A stretch of 64,000 nt of DNA from NCBI GenBank assembly GCA_019671005.1, contig CM033728.1, positions 26,363,099-26,427,098 on the forward strand, given 5' to 3'. This DNA comes from Hibiscus mutabilis (Eukaryota > Streptophyta > Magnoliopsida > Malvales > Malvaceae). Shown here one piece after another: positions 43,064 to 55,215 of the stretch. Below the pieces are notes generated by a model. It worked only from the letters and a program-made list of their open reading frames with translations. It ran no database searches and had not been told where the DNA came from. Position 1 is the stretch's first letter. Each line of letters begins with the position of its first letter. A program made the position numbers and the translations under genes.

Positions 43064-45041
43064 CTACCTATGACCACTAACAACCAAGGCTTTGTTCAAT
43101 TATGAATCACATATTCAAGTATTACATGTTTATGTCAAGAAATAGCTTATTCAAGGATCAATTCAAGTGATACATTGCAAGATTTGAGCCTTAGCTCTAC
43201 ACTTTGCAATTTAATCTTGTCATTCAAGCAAGCAATTAACATATACCATTTCTTAGGCATCAAGCAAGATCTTAAGTTTACAATTTATATCATGTTAACA
43301 AGTAATTAGATCATAAAAGTACATTTAAGCACTCATTCGAAATGATCACAATCAAGGCATCGGGAATCAAGCAATTCTAATTGTACAACACTTCGAGGAT
43401 GTAAACAAGTCATATATTATCTTATTTCATACTTCCCTTATTACTTATATTCAAGTTAAATTAATTTCATTATCATGGCATATTCATAGCAAGAAAATAG
43501 CCATGCATATTTGGTTAGCACCTAAGTCATAACCCTATATTAAACTACACTCACAATACTCCAAGCTTAGCTAGTCTTGGACCCAAATTCCTTTGTGTTT
43601 GCCACTAGCTTGGCCATTCCTTTCTTCTTCCACAAGTTTTACTCCTTGCTCTATCAATTCATACAATTAAATCAAGATCAATACAAGGTTCATTCATTTA
43701 TTCTAAACAAGGCAACAATACATAATTCATTCATTTCAAAACATCAAGGGTGTTGCTGCCTGCCTGGCAGCTTGTGCACTGCTTACTAAAATATGCATAA
43801 CTTTCATTCCGTACGTCGAAATTTCAATTGGTTTACACCATTGGAAAGCTAACTTAATTTTACTTCTAATAATATATGCCTTGCATTTTAATTCTTTGCC
43901 AATTAATACAGTTTTTAGTTTAAAGAAAGGGCAATCTACAACACTGGACAGCTTGCACTGTCCCTAGTATTTTATTTCTACAATTCATTCTACAATCCCA
44001 AATTCAATTCCGTTTTCTCATAATGAATTTAGACATGTTAAGGCACTGTCCATTAAAGTTTTAGACTTAAATTCTATTTACACAATTTATGGTAATTTTT
44101 TGAATTTACTGCCCAGAACAATGCATTATGGGCAGATTACACTAGGCTAGATTTTTAGCTTCATGTTTCCCCTAAACAAGATTCTAACATTGTATTTCAA
44201 CTTATTTTCATGTTCTTACATGTCTAGGTCAGTTTTAATTCACTTATTTATGTGATCATAATAGGGCATTTTACACAAAATCAATCATGTTTACACAATC
44301 TTCACTAGCTATGTGATCAAAACAATTCCATTCTATGTGACATTCAAATCATACCAATTTAGTACCTAAATTTCCAGTAATCATAGCAATTTCCAGCATG
44401 AACATTCAAGTTTCCAGCAACATACATATTTCTTTCTTAGCAATTTGACCACAACATTCAAAATTTTAAAGAATCTTAGAACTATCATCACTAGAACAAG
44501 CATATCTTCCATCCTAATCAAATTAGGCAGCAACCACATCAAAATTCAAGATGTAAACATGAAATTCAATTGAAGAATCAAGTATTTACCTTCCTACCAA
44601 GAAGCTATGCACACAATGTCCATAATTTTGAGCTAAACTAATCCCAAAATTGAGTTCTCTCTCACTAATCTCTCTCAATTTCGGCTATGGCAGGAAGAAT
44701 GAAGAAGAAGATGATTCAAATTGGTTCTCTCTTCCTTTCCTCACAATGGCCGGTTCATTACACCCCATTTGCCACATGTGTAATAACCTTGACACATGTA
44801 TTCAACTACCTCTAAATGGTCTAATTACACATGCAAGTTTGTTTTTTTATTCTTGTTTCATTTTGGTCATCTTAATTTGGTTCTCTAACTTGTTGGCTAT
44901 AACAGTTTAGTCCTTTAATTATGTTAGCTAATGTTCTTGCCTCAATTAATTTCCAATTCTTTTAATTTGACTAACACCTAATTCAATTAGTTAATCAGTT
45001 AGATAGTGGTAACTTTCCTAGGCCCGGTTTAGGGTGTTACA

Positions 45042-45053
45042 ATTATCCCCCTT
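45042..45053 (-). other. TE6 polypurine tract
   Basis: On the minus strand AAGGGGGATAAT directly precedes the 3' LTR start TGTAACACCC. Confidence 0.85.
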
Positions 45054-45425
45054 AAAATAAATTCACCCTCAAATTTACCTGAGTTGAACAAATGAGGATA
45101 TTGATCTCTCATCGTAGCCTCAGGTTCCGAAGTTGCCTCTTGTATTTTATGATTTCTCCCTAACACTTTCACCAAGGGAACATTCTTGTTTCAGAGTCTT
45201 CTAACTTCCTTGTCAAGTATTCGTATTGGCTCTTCTTCATATGATAGGTCAGGATTTAACTCTAATTCTTTAGGTTCAAGAACATGGTATGGATCATATC
45301 GATATTTTCAAAGCATGGAAACATGAAAGACAATGTGGATCTTATCAAATTCACTAGGGAGTGAAAATCAATAAGCCATTGGCCATATCCTTTCAATGAT
45401 TTCGAATGGTCCAATGAATCGGGGA
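45054..45425 (-). pseudogene. TE6 integrase tail with chromodomain (broken)
   Basis: After a frameshift near 45426 the translation continues with FIGPFEI, HVSML, EEEPIRILDKEV, then VKVLGRNHKIQEATSEP and PHLFNSGKF. This is the Tekay-type chromodomain, with Trp-to-Gly and Trp-to-Ser changes at two conserved positions. TGA stops lie after HVSML and after EVRRL. Confidence 0.78.
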
Positions 45426-46703
45426 CTAAGTTTCCCTTTTTCTTCCAAATCGAAAAACTTTCTTCCAAGGGGACACTTTCAGGAAGACCTTGTCTCCAAC
45501 ATTGTATTGGATGTCTCTCATTTCCAAGTCTGCATAGGCTTTGTGTCTATCAAAGGCTTGGTTCAATCGATCATGTATGATTTGAACTTGTTCCTCAGTT
45601 TCTCTAAGCAATTGAGGTCCCAAAACCTTGTTTTCTCCCAGTTCAGACCAACACAAGGGAGTTCTACATTTCCTTCTGTATAGAACTTTGAAGGGAGCTA
45701 TCTGGATAGATGTCTGGTAGCTATTGTTGTAAGCAAACTCTACTAGGGGTAGAGATTTCTCCAAGTTCTTTCCGAAGTCTATAACACAAGCACGTAGCAT
45801 GTCTTCAAGTACTTGTATCACCCTTTCTGATTGGACATCACTTTGTGGATGAAAAGCTGTGCTCAAATGCACTTTGGTTCCAAGGGCTTTTTGCAAGGAA
45901 TTTCAGAATCGGGAAGCAAATCTAGGGTCTTGATCAGAGATTACAGCTGTGGGTACACCGTGTAATCGAATCACTTCACGAATGTATAGCTCGACTAAGG
46001 TTTCCAAGCTCATGTTCATTCGAACATGGATGAAGTGAGTAGACTTTGTGAATCTATCAACAATCACCCATACAACATCATTTTTTCTTGGAGTGGAAGG
46101 AAGACTAGTAACGAAGTCCATTGTAATCCGATCCTATTTCCACTGAGGGAATTTGATTGGTTGGAGCAATCCAGTGGGGACTTGATGCTCAGCTTTGACC
46201 CTCTGACAAGTTAAGCACTTTGAAAGAAAATCTTTGATAGCCGATTTCATGCCTGTCCACCAATATAGTGGCTTTAGGTCCTTGTACATCTTAACCTATC
46301 CAGGGTGAATCGAGAAAGAGCTTTGGTGAGCTTCTTGTAACATCTCGTGTCTTAGTTCTTCGTTGTTAGGAACACACACTCTATCTTTGAAATAGAGGAG
46401 TCTATTTGACTTGAGGGAGAAGTCAGAATTAGACTCAGAGTCTAGCTTGGACATGATCTTCTGAAGATCTGGATCAATTTGTTGGAGTTCTTTGATTATC
46501 GAGATTAGACTAGATTGAACTTGCAGTTCAGACAAGAATTTTCGTCCTTTGGATAAACGAAAATGAGCATTGATAGCCAAGGAAGCCGAGTATGGTCTGC
46601 GACTAAGGGCATCAACAACCACATTTGCTTTCCCCGAATGGTAGTCGATAACCAAATTGTAATCTTTAAGTAACTCTAGCCATTTCCTTTGCCTCAAGTT
46701 CAA
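45426..46703 (-). pseudogene. TE6 integrase (broken)
   Basis: The zinc-binding part reads EAHQSSFSIHPG; the CxxC half lies between 46296 and 46121. The core holds VDRFTKSTHFIHV, ISDQDPRFASRF and SERVIQVLEDMLRACV, so the catalytic Asp, Asp and Glu are visible. VGDKVFLKVSPWKKVFRFGRK marks the C-terminal part. Stops split it after IHPG (near 46296), before the core (near 46122) and after ASRF (45903). Confidence 0.88.
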
Positions 46704-47308
46704 GTCTTTCTAAGTTAGGAGGTATTTAAGGCTCTTATGGTCTGTGAACAATTTGCATTTCTCCCTGTACAAGTAATGTCTCCAAACTTTGAGCGCAAAC
46801 ACGATAGCTGCCAATTCTAGATCGTGTGTAGGGTAGTTTGACTCGTGTGGTTTTAGTTGCCTTGAAGCGTAAGCTACCACGTTTCCATCTTGCATTAGGG
46901 CACATCCTAGTCCCAAATGGGATGCATCACAGTAAACAGTGTACTCCTTGCCCGATACTGGTTGAATGAGAATCGGAGCATGAGTCAGGGCTTGTTTAAG
47001 CTGATTGAAGTTTCATTGTTGGTTCCCCCACCAAACAAAGGGTGTATTTTGCGAGTTAGCTTAGTCAAAATCGCGGCAATGGATGAGAATCCCTTGACAA
47101 AACGTCGATAATAACCAGGTAAACTGAGAAAGCTTCTGACCTCACCAACATTCCTTGGAGGTCTCCAATCCAGGAATGATTGAATTTTCCTTGGATCTAC
47201 TTTAATCCCTTCTGCCGAAATGACATGGCCAATGAACGACACTTCCGATAGCCAAAATTTGTATTTAGAGAACTTTGCAAACAATTGACGTTTTCGGAGA
47301 GTTTGCAA
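46704..47308 (-). pseudogene. TE6 RT connection and RNase H (broken)
   Basis: 47308-46985 reads [23 protein letters not shown], then [20 protein letters not shown]. 46916-46710 reads [37 protein letters not shown] and [10 protein letters not shown], the RNase H. A frameshift near 46990 and a stop after KYLLT break it. Confidence 0.86.
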
Positions 47309-47973
47309 TACGATTCGAAGATGTTCAGAATGTTCTTCCTTATTCTAAGAATACACTAGAATGTCATCAATGAAGACGACCATGAACTTGTCAAGATAGG
47401 GCTTGAATACACGGTTCATGAGATCCATAAAAGTAGCCAGAGCATTCATTAATTCGAATGGCATTACAAGGAAATCAAAATGGGCATATCGAGTACGAAA
47501 GGCTGTCTTGGGTACATCTTCTTTTTTTACCCTCATTTGGTAGTATCTCGATCATAGATCGATCTTTGAAAATACTGCAGCATCATTGAGTTGACCGAAA
47601 AGATCTTCAATCCTTGGGAGAGGATATCGATTCTTGATAGTAAGCTTGTTCAATTATCTATAGACAATACAGAGTCTCATAGTCCGTATTTCTTCTTAAT
47701 GAACAAGACTGGAGCACCCCAGAGAGACGAGCTAGGCCTAATGAAACCCTTGTCTTGTAGCTCTTGGAGTTGCTTCTTGATTTCTTTCAACTCGACAAGT
47801 GTCATTCGATAAGGTGTGATGGACACCGGAGTTGTTCCAGGTTGGACATCGATCCCGAACTCTACTTCTCTGGTTGGAGGGAGACCAGGGAGTTCCTCGG
47901 GAAAAACATCAAGATATTCAGATACAATAGGCACACTAGCTAAACCAAATTCAAGTTCTTCTTGTAACACCAT
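47309..47973 (-). pseudogene. TE6 reverse transcriptase (broken)
   Basis: 47973-47677 reads FPEELPGLPPTREVEF and GFIRPSSSLWGAPVLFIKKK. 47536-47345 reads [23 protein letters not shown] and [11 protein letters not shown], with an intact FIDD box. Between the two blocks frames are disrupted and stops occur. Confidence 0.87.
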
Positions 47974-48039
47974 AGTAGCAAAGACTGAGGTCGGTTTCTT
48001 GTCAATTATAATAATTGATTCCTTTCTGAAAATCTGGGG

Positions 48040-48267
48040 TTAAAGTCTCTTATTTAGGTAATCTACCAAGGCTTCATGCTTGCTTAACCAATCTAGTCCC
48101 GGTACTAGATCAAAATTGCAAGTTGGTAGTACATATAGATTAGCAAGAAAGGGTACATTTCGAATGAATAGGGGACAGTTTCTACAGATAAGACTTATGT
48201 TCGTAATTCCCCATATTGGGTTCGAAACTACAAGGCTTTGTTTTACAATTTCAAGCTTTAAGGTCAA
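48040..48267 (-). pseudogene. TE6 protease, C-terminal half only
   Basis: The segment reads LICRNCPLFIRNVPFLANLYVLP and FDLVPGLDWLSKHEALVDY, the end of the retroviral-type protease. The Asp-Ser-Gly active site and everything before it are gone. A stop follows at 48040 before the RT frame. Confidence 0.8.
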
Positions 48268-48269
48268 CT

Positions 48270-48404
48270 TTACAATAATGGTTGAGCTTGCGCTCTAGGT
48301 TCAGCTTGTTGCTGTGGAGGATTCTGCTCCATCCTCACACTATTCTCTTCATTTGACGAGCCTACGGGACATTCATCGTCCCGAGCGAGCCTTGTTTTAG
48401 ACAT
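48270..48404 (-). pseudogene. TE6 gag N-terminus, cut short
   Basis: ATG 48404 opens MSKTRLARDDECPVG and continues Glu/Gln-rich for 44 codons to a TAA. It then meets the protease remnant in another frame. The capsid core and zinc knuckle are absent, so a deletion joined the gag start to mid-protease. Confidence 0.7.
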
Positions 48405-48541
48405 TCTACATTTAAAGATAACAATTAGGGGTTCAATTTAGTCAAGCAAAGACACAAGCTATACATTACAAGTCTCCTAGGTGGCACAAGTATCCTATAT
48501 AATGCAAGAGAGCCCAGTTTAGTTCTATAACCGACTAAAAA

Positions 48542-48553
48542 GCTCTAATACCA
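48542..48553 (-). other. TE6 primer-binding site
   Basis: On the minus strand TGGTATTAGAGC lies five bases from the 5' LTR. It is the initiator tRNA-Met PBS with one C-to-T change. Confidence 0.85.
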
Positions 48554-48558
48554 ATAAA

Positions 48559-50989
48559 TGTAACGCCCCCAACCCCGGGCTGGCAGCAAACCGGTTCTAG
48601 AGCGTAACCAAGTACAATACAAGCAAGAACAAGCAAGAATAGGCTAACTCATCCCTATTAGATGAGTTACTTAACTAGCAAGAAACCAAATATTCATTAC
48701 TTAACATGTAAGTTATCTCATACTTTGTTTACAAGACATTATAGGTTACCAAAAACTTCGATTAACATTATTATACAATCATTATTCAGGACATAATAGG
48801 TTTCCAAACAATTGATCAATCAAGGTTAATATCATCTTACCACTCTTATTCGAATATCTTAAGAGCAATCATGTTTCCATTTCATTTCATTGTTCATTAA
48901 CTTGATTACATATATCATTTCATGCATAACTTACAAATCATGATCCATTGCATGTACCTTGATTCCAAGCAAGCATACGCCAACCTTACCATTCGGCATT
49001 TACCATTCAAGCATATAAAAATACATATTCAACATGTTATGCTTATACAAGTGACTATATCATCTCACAAGGCATTCGAATAGTACAAGACTAGATGATC
49101 ATTTTGATCATTCATTATTTACGTAACCATATGTGCAGCAAATACTTACATTACATGAAATTCTAGTTCATATTCATATTAGTAACCAAGTTCACAAAAT
49201 AGTACATTCAAGACATGTATACATATACAAGTTCAAGTGTTCAAAATGCATGCACTAAACAATATATACACTAAGTGCCACCAACTAGGGGAGTACAAAA
49301 CAAGTATGTCCATACTTTAGCTATGCTTGTGTCTTGCGTCCAGCTCAAGAATTCAGGCTTTAGGATCAAGCAACGATCGAATCCTTTAACCTGTGGTTGG
49401 GAAGAATGAAAACAAGAGTGATAAGAACAAGATATGTACTTAGTGAGGTAGCAACTAATTCTAACCGATTAACAATACATGTATCAATCAGCTAAGTTGA
49501 AACCTAGTCCAAGTTGGAAGCAATTCAATTCAAGCTTTGCTCAATCATTATTTCACACCAATTAGCATACTCAAGCAATATACACATTTCCATTCTAGTC
49601 AAGTACATATTAGTTCAAGTTTACATGTTTATCTTTTCAAGAATACATATCAAGTAATTAAAGTAGCAAGTTATTCAATACAAGGTTCAAGCATAAGCAA
49701 TTATCATTTCAAGAGTTGCACGTCAAGAATCAAGCATTACATGTCAAGAAATTCGAGTAATTCAAGCTTACATATCAAGTAATTCAAGTATCAAGTAGTT
49801 CAAGAATCAAGTAGTTCATGTATCAAGTAGTTCAAGAACCAAGTAATCTCAAGTATCATGCAATTCAAGTATCATGTAAGCTTCATTCTTTAATTATTTC
49901 TCAATTGCTTTCTTTAGTTTAAGCCTTTGGTATTTAGTTGTCCAGGTAATCGAGTCTACAACCAGCTGTCGCCACAAGATGTGCCGTAGCACTGGTCAAC
50001 CCTCCTACTATTGCCAAAGACCACACATGCGTACCCTCCATCTGTCACCAATTAGGGGCCTTAGCCCTGGGCCGTAGTCCACCCTAACACAATGAGCTCT
50101 AGACTCTACGGCATGCCTTTCTACCTATGACCACTAACAACCAAGGCTTTGTTCAATTATGAATCACTTATTCAAGTATTACATAATTATGTCAAGAAAT
50201 AGCTTATTCAAAAATCAATTCATGTGATGCATTGCAAGATCATGTTCATATACACAACCCTTAGGCCAATTGAGCCTTAGCTCTACACTTTGCAATTTAA
50301 TCTTGTCATTCAAGCAAGCAATTAACATATACCATTTCTTAGGCATCAAGCAAGATCTTAAGTTCACGATTTATATCATGTTAACAAGTAATTAGATCAT
50401 AAAAGTAAATTTAAGCACTCATTCGAAATGATCACAATCAAGGCCTAAAGAATCAAGCAATTATAATTGTACAACACTTCAAGGATGTAAACAAGTTTCA
50501 TATATTATCTTATTTCATACTTCCCTTATTACTTATATTCAAGTTAAATTAAATTCATTATCATGGCATATTAAAAGCAAGAAAATAGTCATGCATATTT
50601 GGTTAGGACCTAAGTCCCAACCCTATATTAAACTACACTCACAAGACTCCAAGCTTAGCTAGTCTTGGACCCAAATTACTTTGTGTTTGCCACTAGCTGA
50701 GCCACTATTTTCTTCTTCCACAAGTTTTACTCCTTGCTCTATCAATTCATACAATTAAATCAAGATCAATACAAGGTTTATTCATTTATTCAAAACAAGG
50801 CAACAATACATAATTCATTCATTTCAAAACATCAAGGGTGTTGCTGCCTGCCTAGCAGCTTGTGCACTGCTTACTAAAATATGCATAACTTTCATTCCGT
50901 ATGTCGGAATTTCAATTGGTTTACACCGTTGGAAAGCTAAGTTAATTTTACTTCTAATCATATATGCCTTCATTTTAACTCATTGCATT
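48559..50989 (-). repeat. TE6 5' LTR, upstream part missing
   Basis: It matches 41519 to about 43890 of the 3' LTR. Similarity fades at about 50975-50989, where RT sequence of TE7 starts. CTTAGTGAGG is at 49439-49448, hairpins at 49981-50080. Confidence 0.88.
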
Positions 50990-51826
50990 TTAACCAATGC
51001 TCCAACATCTTTTACGGATTTGATTAACCAATTTTTTCAGCCATACTTGTATCAATTTGTAGTGGTATTTATATATGATATCCTAGTTTATTAAAAAATA
51101 AAGGAAGATCATGATGTTCATCTCAGAATAGTTCTTCAGACTTTGGGGGAAAAGAAATTATATGCCAAACTATCTAAATGTGAATTCTGGCTTTCTGAAG
51201 TAACATTTCTTGGACATATAGCATCGGCTGTGGGAATTCAATTTTATCCTCAAAAGATTCAAGCTATCATGGAGTGGAAACCTCCTAAAACGGTTGCTGA
51301 GGTAAGAAGTTTTCTTGGATTGGAAGGATATTATCATCGATTTGTAAAGGATTTCTCGATAATTGCTGCTTCTATTACTAAGTTGCTCAGAAAGAATGTA
51401 TTATTTGTGTGGACTAATGAATGACAAGAATGTTTTGAAAGACTGAAGGAGATTTTGACAGAAGCTCCTGTACTAGTGCAACCCGAATCTGGAAAGAATT
51501 TCGTAGTGTATAGTGATGCATCTCATAATGGTTTGGGTTGTGTACTTATGCAGGAAGGAAAGGTGGTGGCTTATGTTTCTAGACAACTTAAAAATAATGA
51601 GAGAAATTATCCTACTCATGATTTAGAGCTGGTGGCAGTTGTTTTTGCTTTCAAGATTTAGCGCCACTACTTATATGGTGAGAAATGTTACATATACATA
51701 GACCATAAAAGCCTGAAATATCTACTCATGCAAAAGAAGCTGAATCTAAGGCAAAGGAGATGGATTGAGCTAATCAAATACTATGATGCGATTATTGATT
51801 ATCATCCAGGAAAGGCTAATGTGGTT
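50990..51826 (+). pseudogene. TE7 RT end and RNase H start (broken)
   Basis: One frame runs through the whole segment. RT holds [12 protein letters not shown], with Tyr in place of the first catalytic Asp as in TE1, then [17 protein letters not shown] and [17 protein letters not shown]. RNase H holds [36 protein letters not shown] and [10 protein letters not shown]. Stops are after DILVY, at WTNE*QEC near 51422 and at 51659. GGTT (51823-51826) is the left target duplication of TE8. Confidence 0.87.
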
Positions 51827-52616
51827 TGTCACTTGGCCAGAGTTCCAACCAGCCCACCGTGCGGCCTTAGGCGATGTGACTCAAGACAAACGCCTAAGTA
51901 AGCCTTTTCAACCCTCTCGAAAGATCAAACTTCCCAAGCACCAAAAAATGCAAAGCGTTCTATGCGGAAACGGATCAAATGAGATGAGGGAAGAAGAACT
52001 TCGAAAGAACGCTTAAGAACAAAGACAAAAACACAAGAACACTCAGAGGATTTAGAGTAAATGCCTTTACAACTATCACGTCCGTAAATTCACACAAACT
52101 AGGATGTGCGGCCTTGGGTGCTTTCTGGGCAGTCTAGCAACCAAGTAAGCCTAAACTGATCGAAGCTAGAATGCTTGGATCATCGCGGAAACAAAAGAAC
52201 AAAGAAAGGAAATGGCTAGCAAAGAAAACCGAGGGAAATGAGTGAATGCTCAATGTATTACTCAAATCAGAAGTGATGAAATGAGGTGGGGGTGAGCCTC
52301 TATTTATACTTGAAGCCCCCTACATCTAACGGCTAAGATGAAAGTAAATCAACGGACAAGATTAAAGCTATACAATAATATCCTTTGATCCTAGCTATTT
52401 GGATCAAACTTGCCAAAGATAAGGGATTACAACAGAAATGGAAATATTCAAGATGATAAGGCTTGTTCACTTGTGATACTTGCCATATCTGATGGCTCTT
52501 CAACCCCAAGTGATGGGCTAGCTCGGATGGGTGCTGGCAAGCCCAAAATGGCGTGGAGAGCCTCCTCATCAGCCTGGTGTACGTTGGGCTCGGACCCTAG
52601 GGTGCGGGTCGTGACA
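51827..52616 (-). repeat. TE8 3' LTR (full length)
   Basis: 790 bp; on the minus strand TGTCACGACCC to CCAAGTGACA. The part 52074-52616 matches the 5' LTR; the part 51827-52073 has no partner there. The outer end still abuts the target duplication, so the long form is the likely original LTR. Confidence 0.82.
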
Positions 52617-53491
52617 ATCTCCCCTACTGGTTCTGGCGACGTCGTCGTCGCACGACTGGTATGGTAGTGCTCCACTTGGTTCTTGAATTTCCAAAGGGCC
52701 TCGGCTGGTTCCTAACTACCCTCACTTTTAGGAAGTTCCTTCCACTGAATAAAGTACTCGTGCCTCAGCCGGTAGTTTTGCCGTTGAATGACTCTCTTTG
52801 CTTGGATCTCTCGAACCTCATTCTCATAGGAGACCTTCACTCTGACTGGCGCTCGGTGTGACTTGCCTTGATTCGGATCTAACTCATCTCGATGGTATGG
52901 CTTGAGTTGACTGACATGGAACACTAGATGAGTTAGGATGGTCGATGGCAACTCCAATCTGTAGGCCATGGTGCCTACTCGCTTCACAACTTCGAATGGA
53001 CCCTCGAATCTTTGCACAAGACTTTTGTGCATGTTCTTATCGCGAAAGATCCAGGTGATTTTGGCAAGGACTTGATCACCCACATGGAAGTTCACTTCCC
53101 TACGCTTTCGATCTGCCCACTTCTTGGTCCGCTTCCCTACCTTGTGTAAACAAGCTCGGGCTAAGTCGTGATTCTCTTGCCACTCCTTGGCAAACTTGTG
53201 TGCTGCTGGATTAGGCCTCTCATACTTAGTAGCAACCGCGTTGGGCGTAAGCGGTTGTTGCCCCATCACGATCTCAAACGGACTTTGGTTGGTCACCTCG
53301 CTCCGTTGCAAGTTGTAGGAAAATTGGGCCACATCTAATAGCTTCGCCCAGTCGCGTTGTGTGGCAGTCACATAGTACCTCAAATAGATCTCCAGCAAAG
53401 CATTCACTCGCTCGGTTTGCCCGTCGGTCTGTGGGTGGAAACTAGTTGACAAATTCAAACTTGATCCCAAGAGCTTAACAACTCGGTCCAA
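52448..53491 (-). pseudogene. TE8 integrase end and chromodomain, reading into the LTR
   Basis: The segment begins within the catalytic core (HPQTDGQTERVN holds the catalytic Glu), then VGDQVLAKITWIF, GPFEVVKRVGTMAYRLELP and the chromodomain VREIQAKRVIQRQNYRLRHEYFIQWK. A TAG at 52712, where the fold usually has Trp, cuts the chromodomain. Past it the same frame continues through the PPT and into the 3' LTR as far as 52448. A frameshift near 53500 separates it from the upstream pol frame. Confidence 0.85.
52617..52627 (-). other. TE8 polypurine tract
   Basis: On the minus strand GTAGGGGAGAT directly precedes the 3' LTR start TGTCACGACC. Confidence 0.82.
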
Positions 53492-54207
53492 AACTTCCCT
53501 GTGAACCGCGAGTCTCGGTCACTGATGATTGTCTTTGGCACTCCTTAAAGCTTCACCACGTGCTTGAGGATAATACGGGCTGCCTCCTCTGTTGGGCATG
53601 CCTTAGAAGCCAGAATAAACGTTCCATACTTTGAAAACCTGTCAACAACAACCATAATAGAAGACAGGCCATCAGTGCTAGGCAAACCGACAATAAAGTC
53701 CATGGCATGGCTCTCCCATGGTCGTTCAGGAATAGGCAATGGATGCAACAGTCCCGCTGGTTTCTTCATCTCCACCTTGTCCTGTTGGCACACAAGACAA
53801 GTCCTCACATAGGCTTCAACATCCTCGCCTATGGGTGGCCAGTAGTAGTGCTCGCTGATTAGTGCCATGGTACGATTCATCCCTGGATGTCCGGCCCACT
53901 TGGAGTCATGACACTCCTTCATGAGCTCCTTGCGCAATTCTCCAAACTGAGGCATGTAGAGGCGATGTCATTTGGAATAAAGAAAGTCCCCCTCGAGCCA
54001 AAACCTTCAGGTTTTCCCTTCTTTGGCATACTCGATCAGCATTTTGGCCGTTGGGTCATGTGACAACCCCTCCTTGATGCGCTCCAACAACTGACCCTTC
54101 GGCAAGCCAACAAACTCCATGTTGTACATTCGACTTAAGGCATCAGCAACGGAATTCACTTTCCCTGGTTTGTATTCCATGGAAAAATCGAACTCTGCAA
54201 GGAATTC
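53492..54207 (-). pseudogene. TE8 RNase H end and integrase N-terminal half (broken)
   Basis: After a TAG at the RNase H border, the frame reads FSMEYKPGKVNSVADALSRM, then two TGA stops. 53955-53545 holds the zinc-binding part (CHDSKWAGHPG and CLVCQQDK) and core segments AMDFIVGLPS and VVVDRFSKYGTFI. ISDRDSRF follows a TAA at 53545. Confidence 0.85.
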
Positions 54208-55215
54208 CTACCACCGAGCCTGCATAGGAGATAATTTCTTCTGGGTTAGAAAATAACTATTGGCAATATTATCAGTGAATACCATAAACCTCAACCCAAG
54301 TATGTGGTGACGCCAAGTACGCAAGCAATGCACTACTGCTGTCATCTCCTTTTCATGGACCGTGTATCTCCTCTCGGTCTTATTGAGCTTCCGGCTCTCA
54401 TATGCAACCGGATGTCCCTCTTGCATCAGGACCCCACCAATGGCAACGTCGGATGCATCGGTGTAAATTTCAAAAGGCTTGGTGTGATCTGGCTCACTCG
54501 CCATGTCCTTCTTTAGTCCCTCAAAGGCTTCTTGACACTCGGTGCTCCAGTCCCACCCCTTGTCCTTCTTCAATAGCTCGATCAATGGTGTGGCGATCTT
54601 GGAGTAACCCTTGACGAACTTCCGGTAGTAATTGGCTAGCCCTAGGAAGGATCTCAACTCTGTCACCTTGGTTGGCGGCTCCCAATCTGAGATGGCTTAA
54701 ACTTTGGCCCCATCCATCCGGATCTTGCCACCTCCAACTATGTGGCCTAGAAAAGGGACCTCCATCTGAGCAAAAAAACACTTCTCCTCTTTGACATAGA
54801 GCTTGTTTTCCCGCAAGACCTCGAACATCTGCCTCAAGTGTTCTACATGCTCCCTAAGGCTCTTGCTATAGATGACAATATCATCAAGGTAAACTACAAC
54901 GAATTGATCAAGGAAGGGTTGTAGTACCTTATTAATTAGGGTATAGAAGGTGGCGGGAGCATTCGTGAGGCCGAATGGCATCACAAGAAATTCATACAAA
55001 CCGTAGCGTGTTACACACGCTATCTTCGGCTCGTCTCCTTCTACAATCCTCACTTGCCAATATCCGGACCGTAAATCCAACTTGGTGAACCACCTTGCAC
55101 CACCAAGTTGATCGAACAAGTCTACTATGAGTGGGATCAGGTACTTGTTCTTCATAATGAGCTTGTTCAAAGCCCGATAGTCGATGCACATTCAAAAAGT
55201 CCCATCATGTTTCTT
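54208..55215 (-). pseudogene. TE8 reverse transcriptase and RNase H (broken by stops)
   Basis: The start has TAG and TGA stops within the KKHDGTF region. From 55191 it reads MCIDYRALNKLIMKNKYLIP, FTKLDLRSGYWQVRI, MPFGLTNAPATF and VVYLDDIVIYS, so YLDD is intact. After a TAA near 54694 come [22 protein letters not shown] and the RNase H ([39 protein letters not shown]). No indels. Confidence 0.9.

Larger units (their letters stand above)
41519..45041 (-). repeat. TE6 3' LTR
   Basis: A complete LTR of 3523 bp with 10-bp inverted ends. It contains hairpins with TACG-type loops (42924-43063), CTTAGTGAGG (42398-42407, motif on minus strand), an acceptor-like CAG before GTTAAAG at about 42350, and repeats at 42480-42830. 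Further stems GCTGCC/GGCAGC (43755-43771) and GGACAG/CTGTCC (43946-43963) lie upstream. Confidence 0.92.
41519..50989 (-). mobile_element. TE6: Tekay-like chromovirus with gag deletion and truncated 5' LTR
   Basis: Minus-strand order is partial 5' LTR (right), PBS, gag start, protease end, RT, RNase H, integrase, chromodomain, PPT and complete 3' LTR (left). LTR ends are TGTAACACCC and GGGTGTTACA. The internal region is only 3.5 kb because most of gag is missing. The right end breaks within the LTR where TE7 begins, so TSD cannot be read. Confidence 0.9.
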
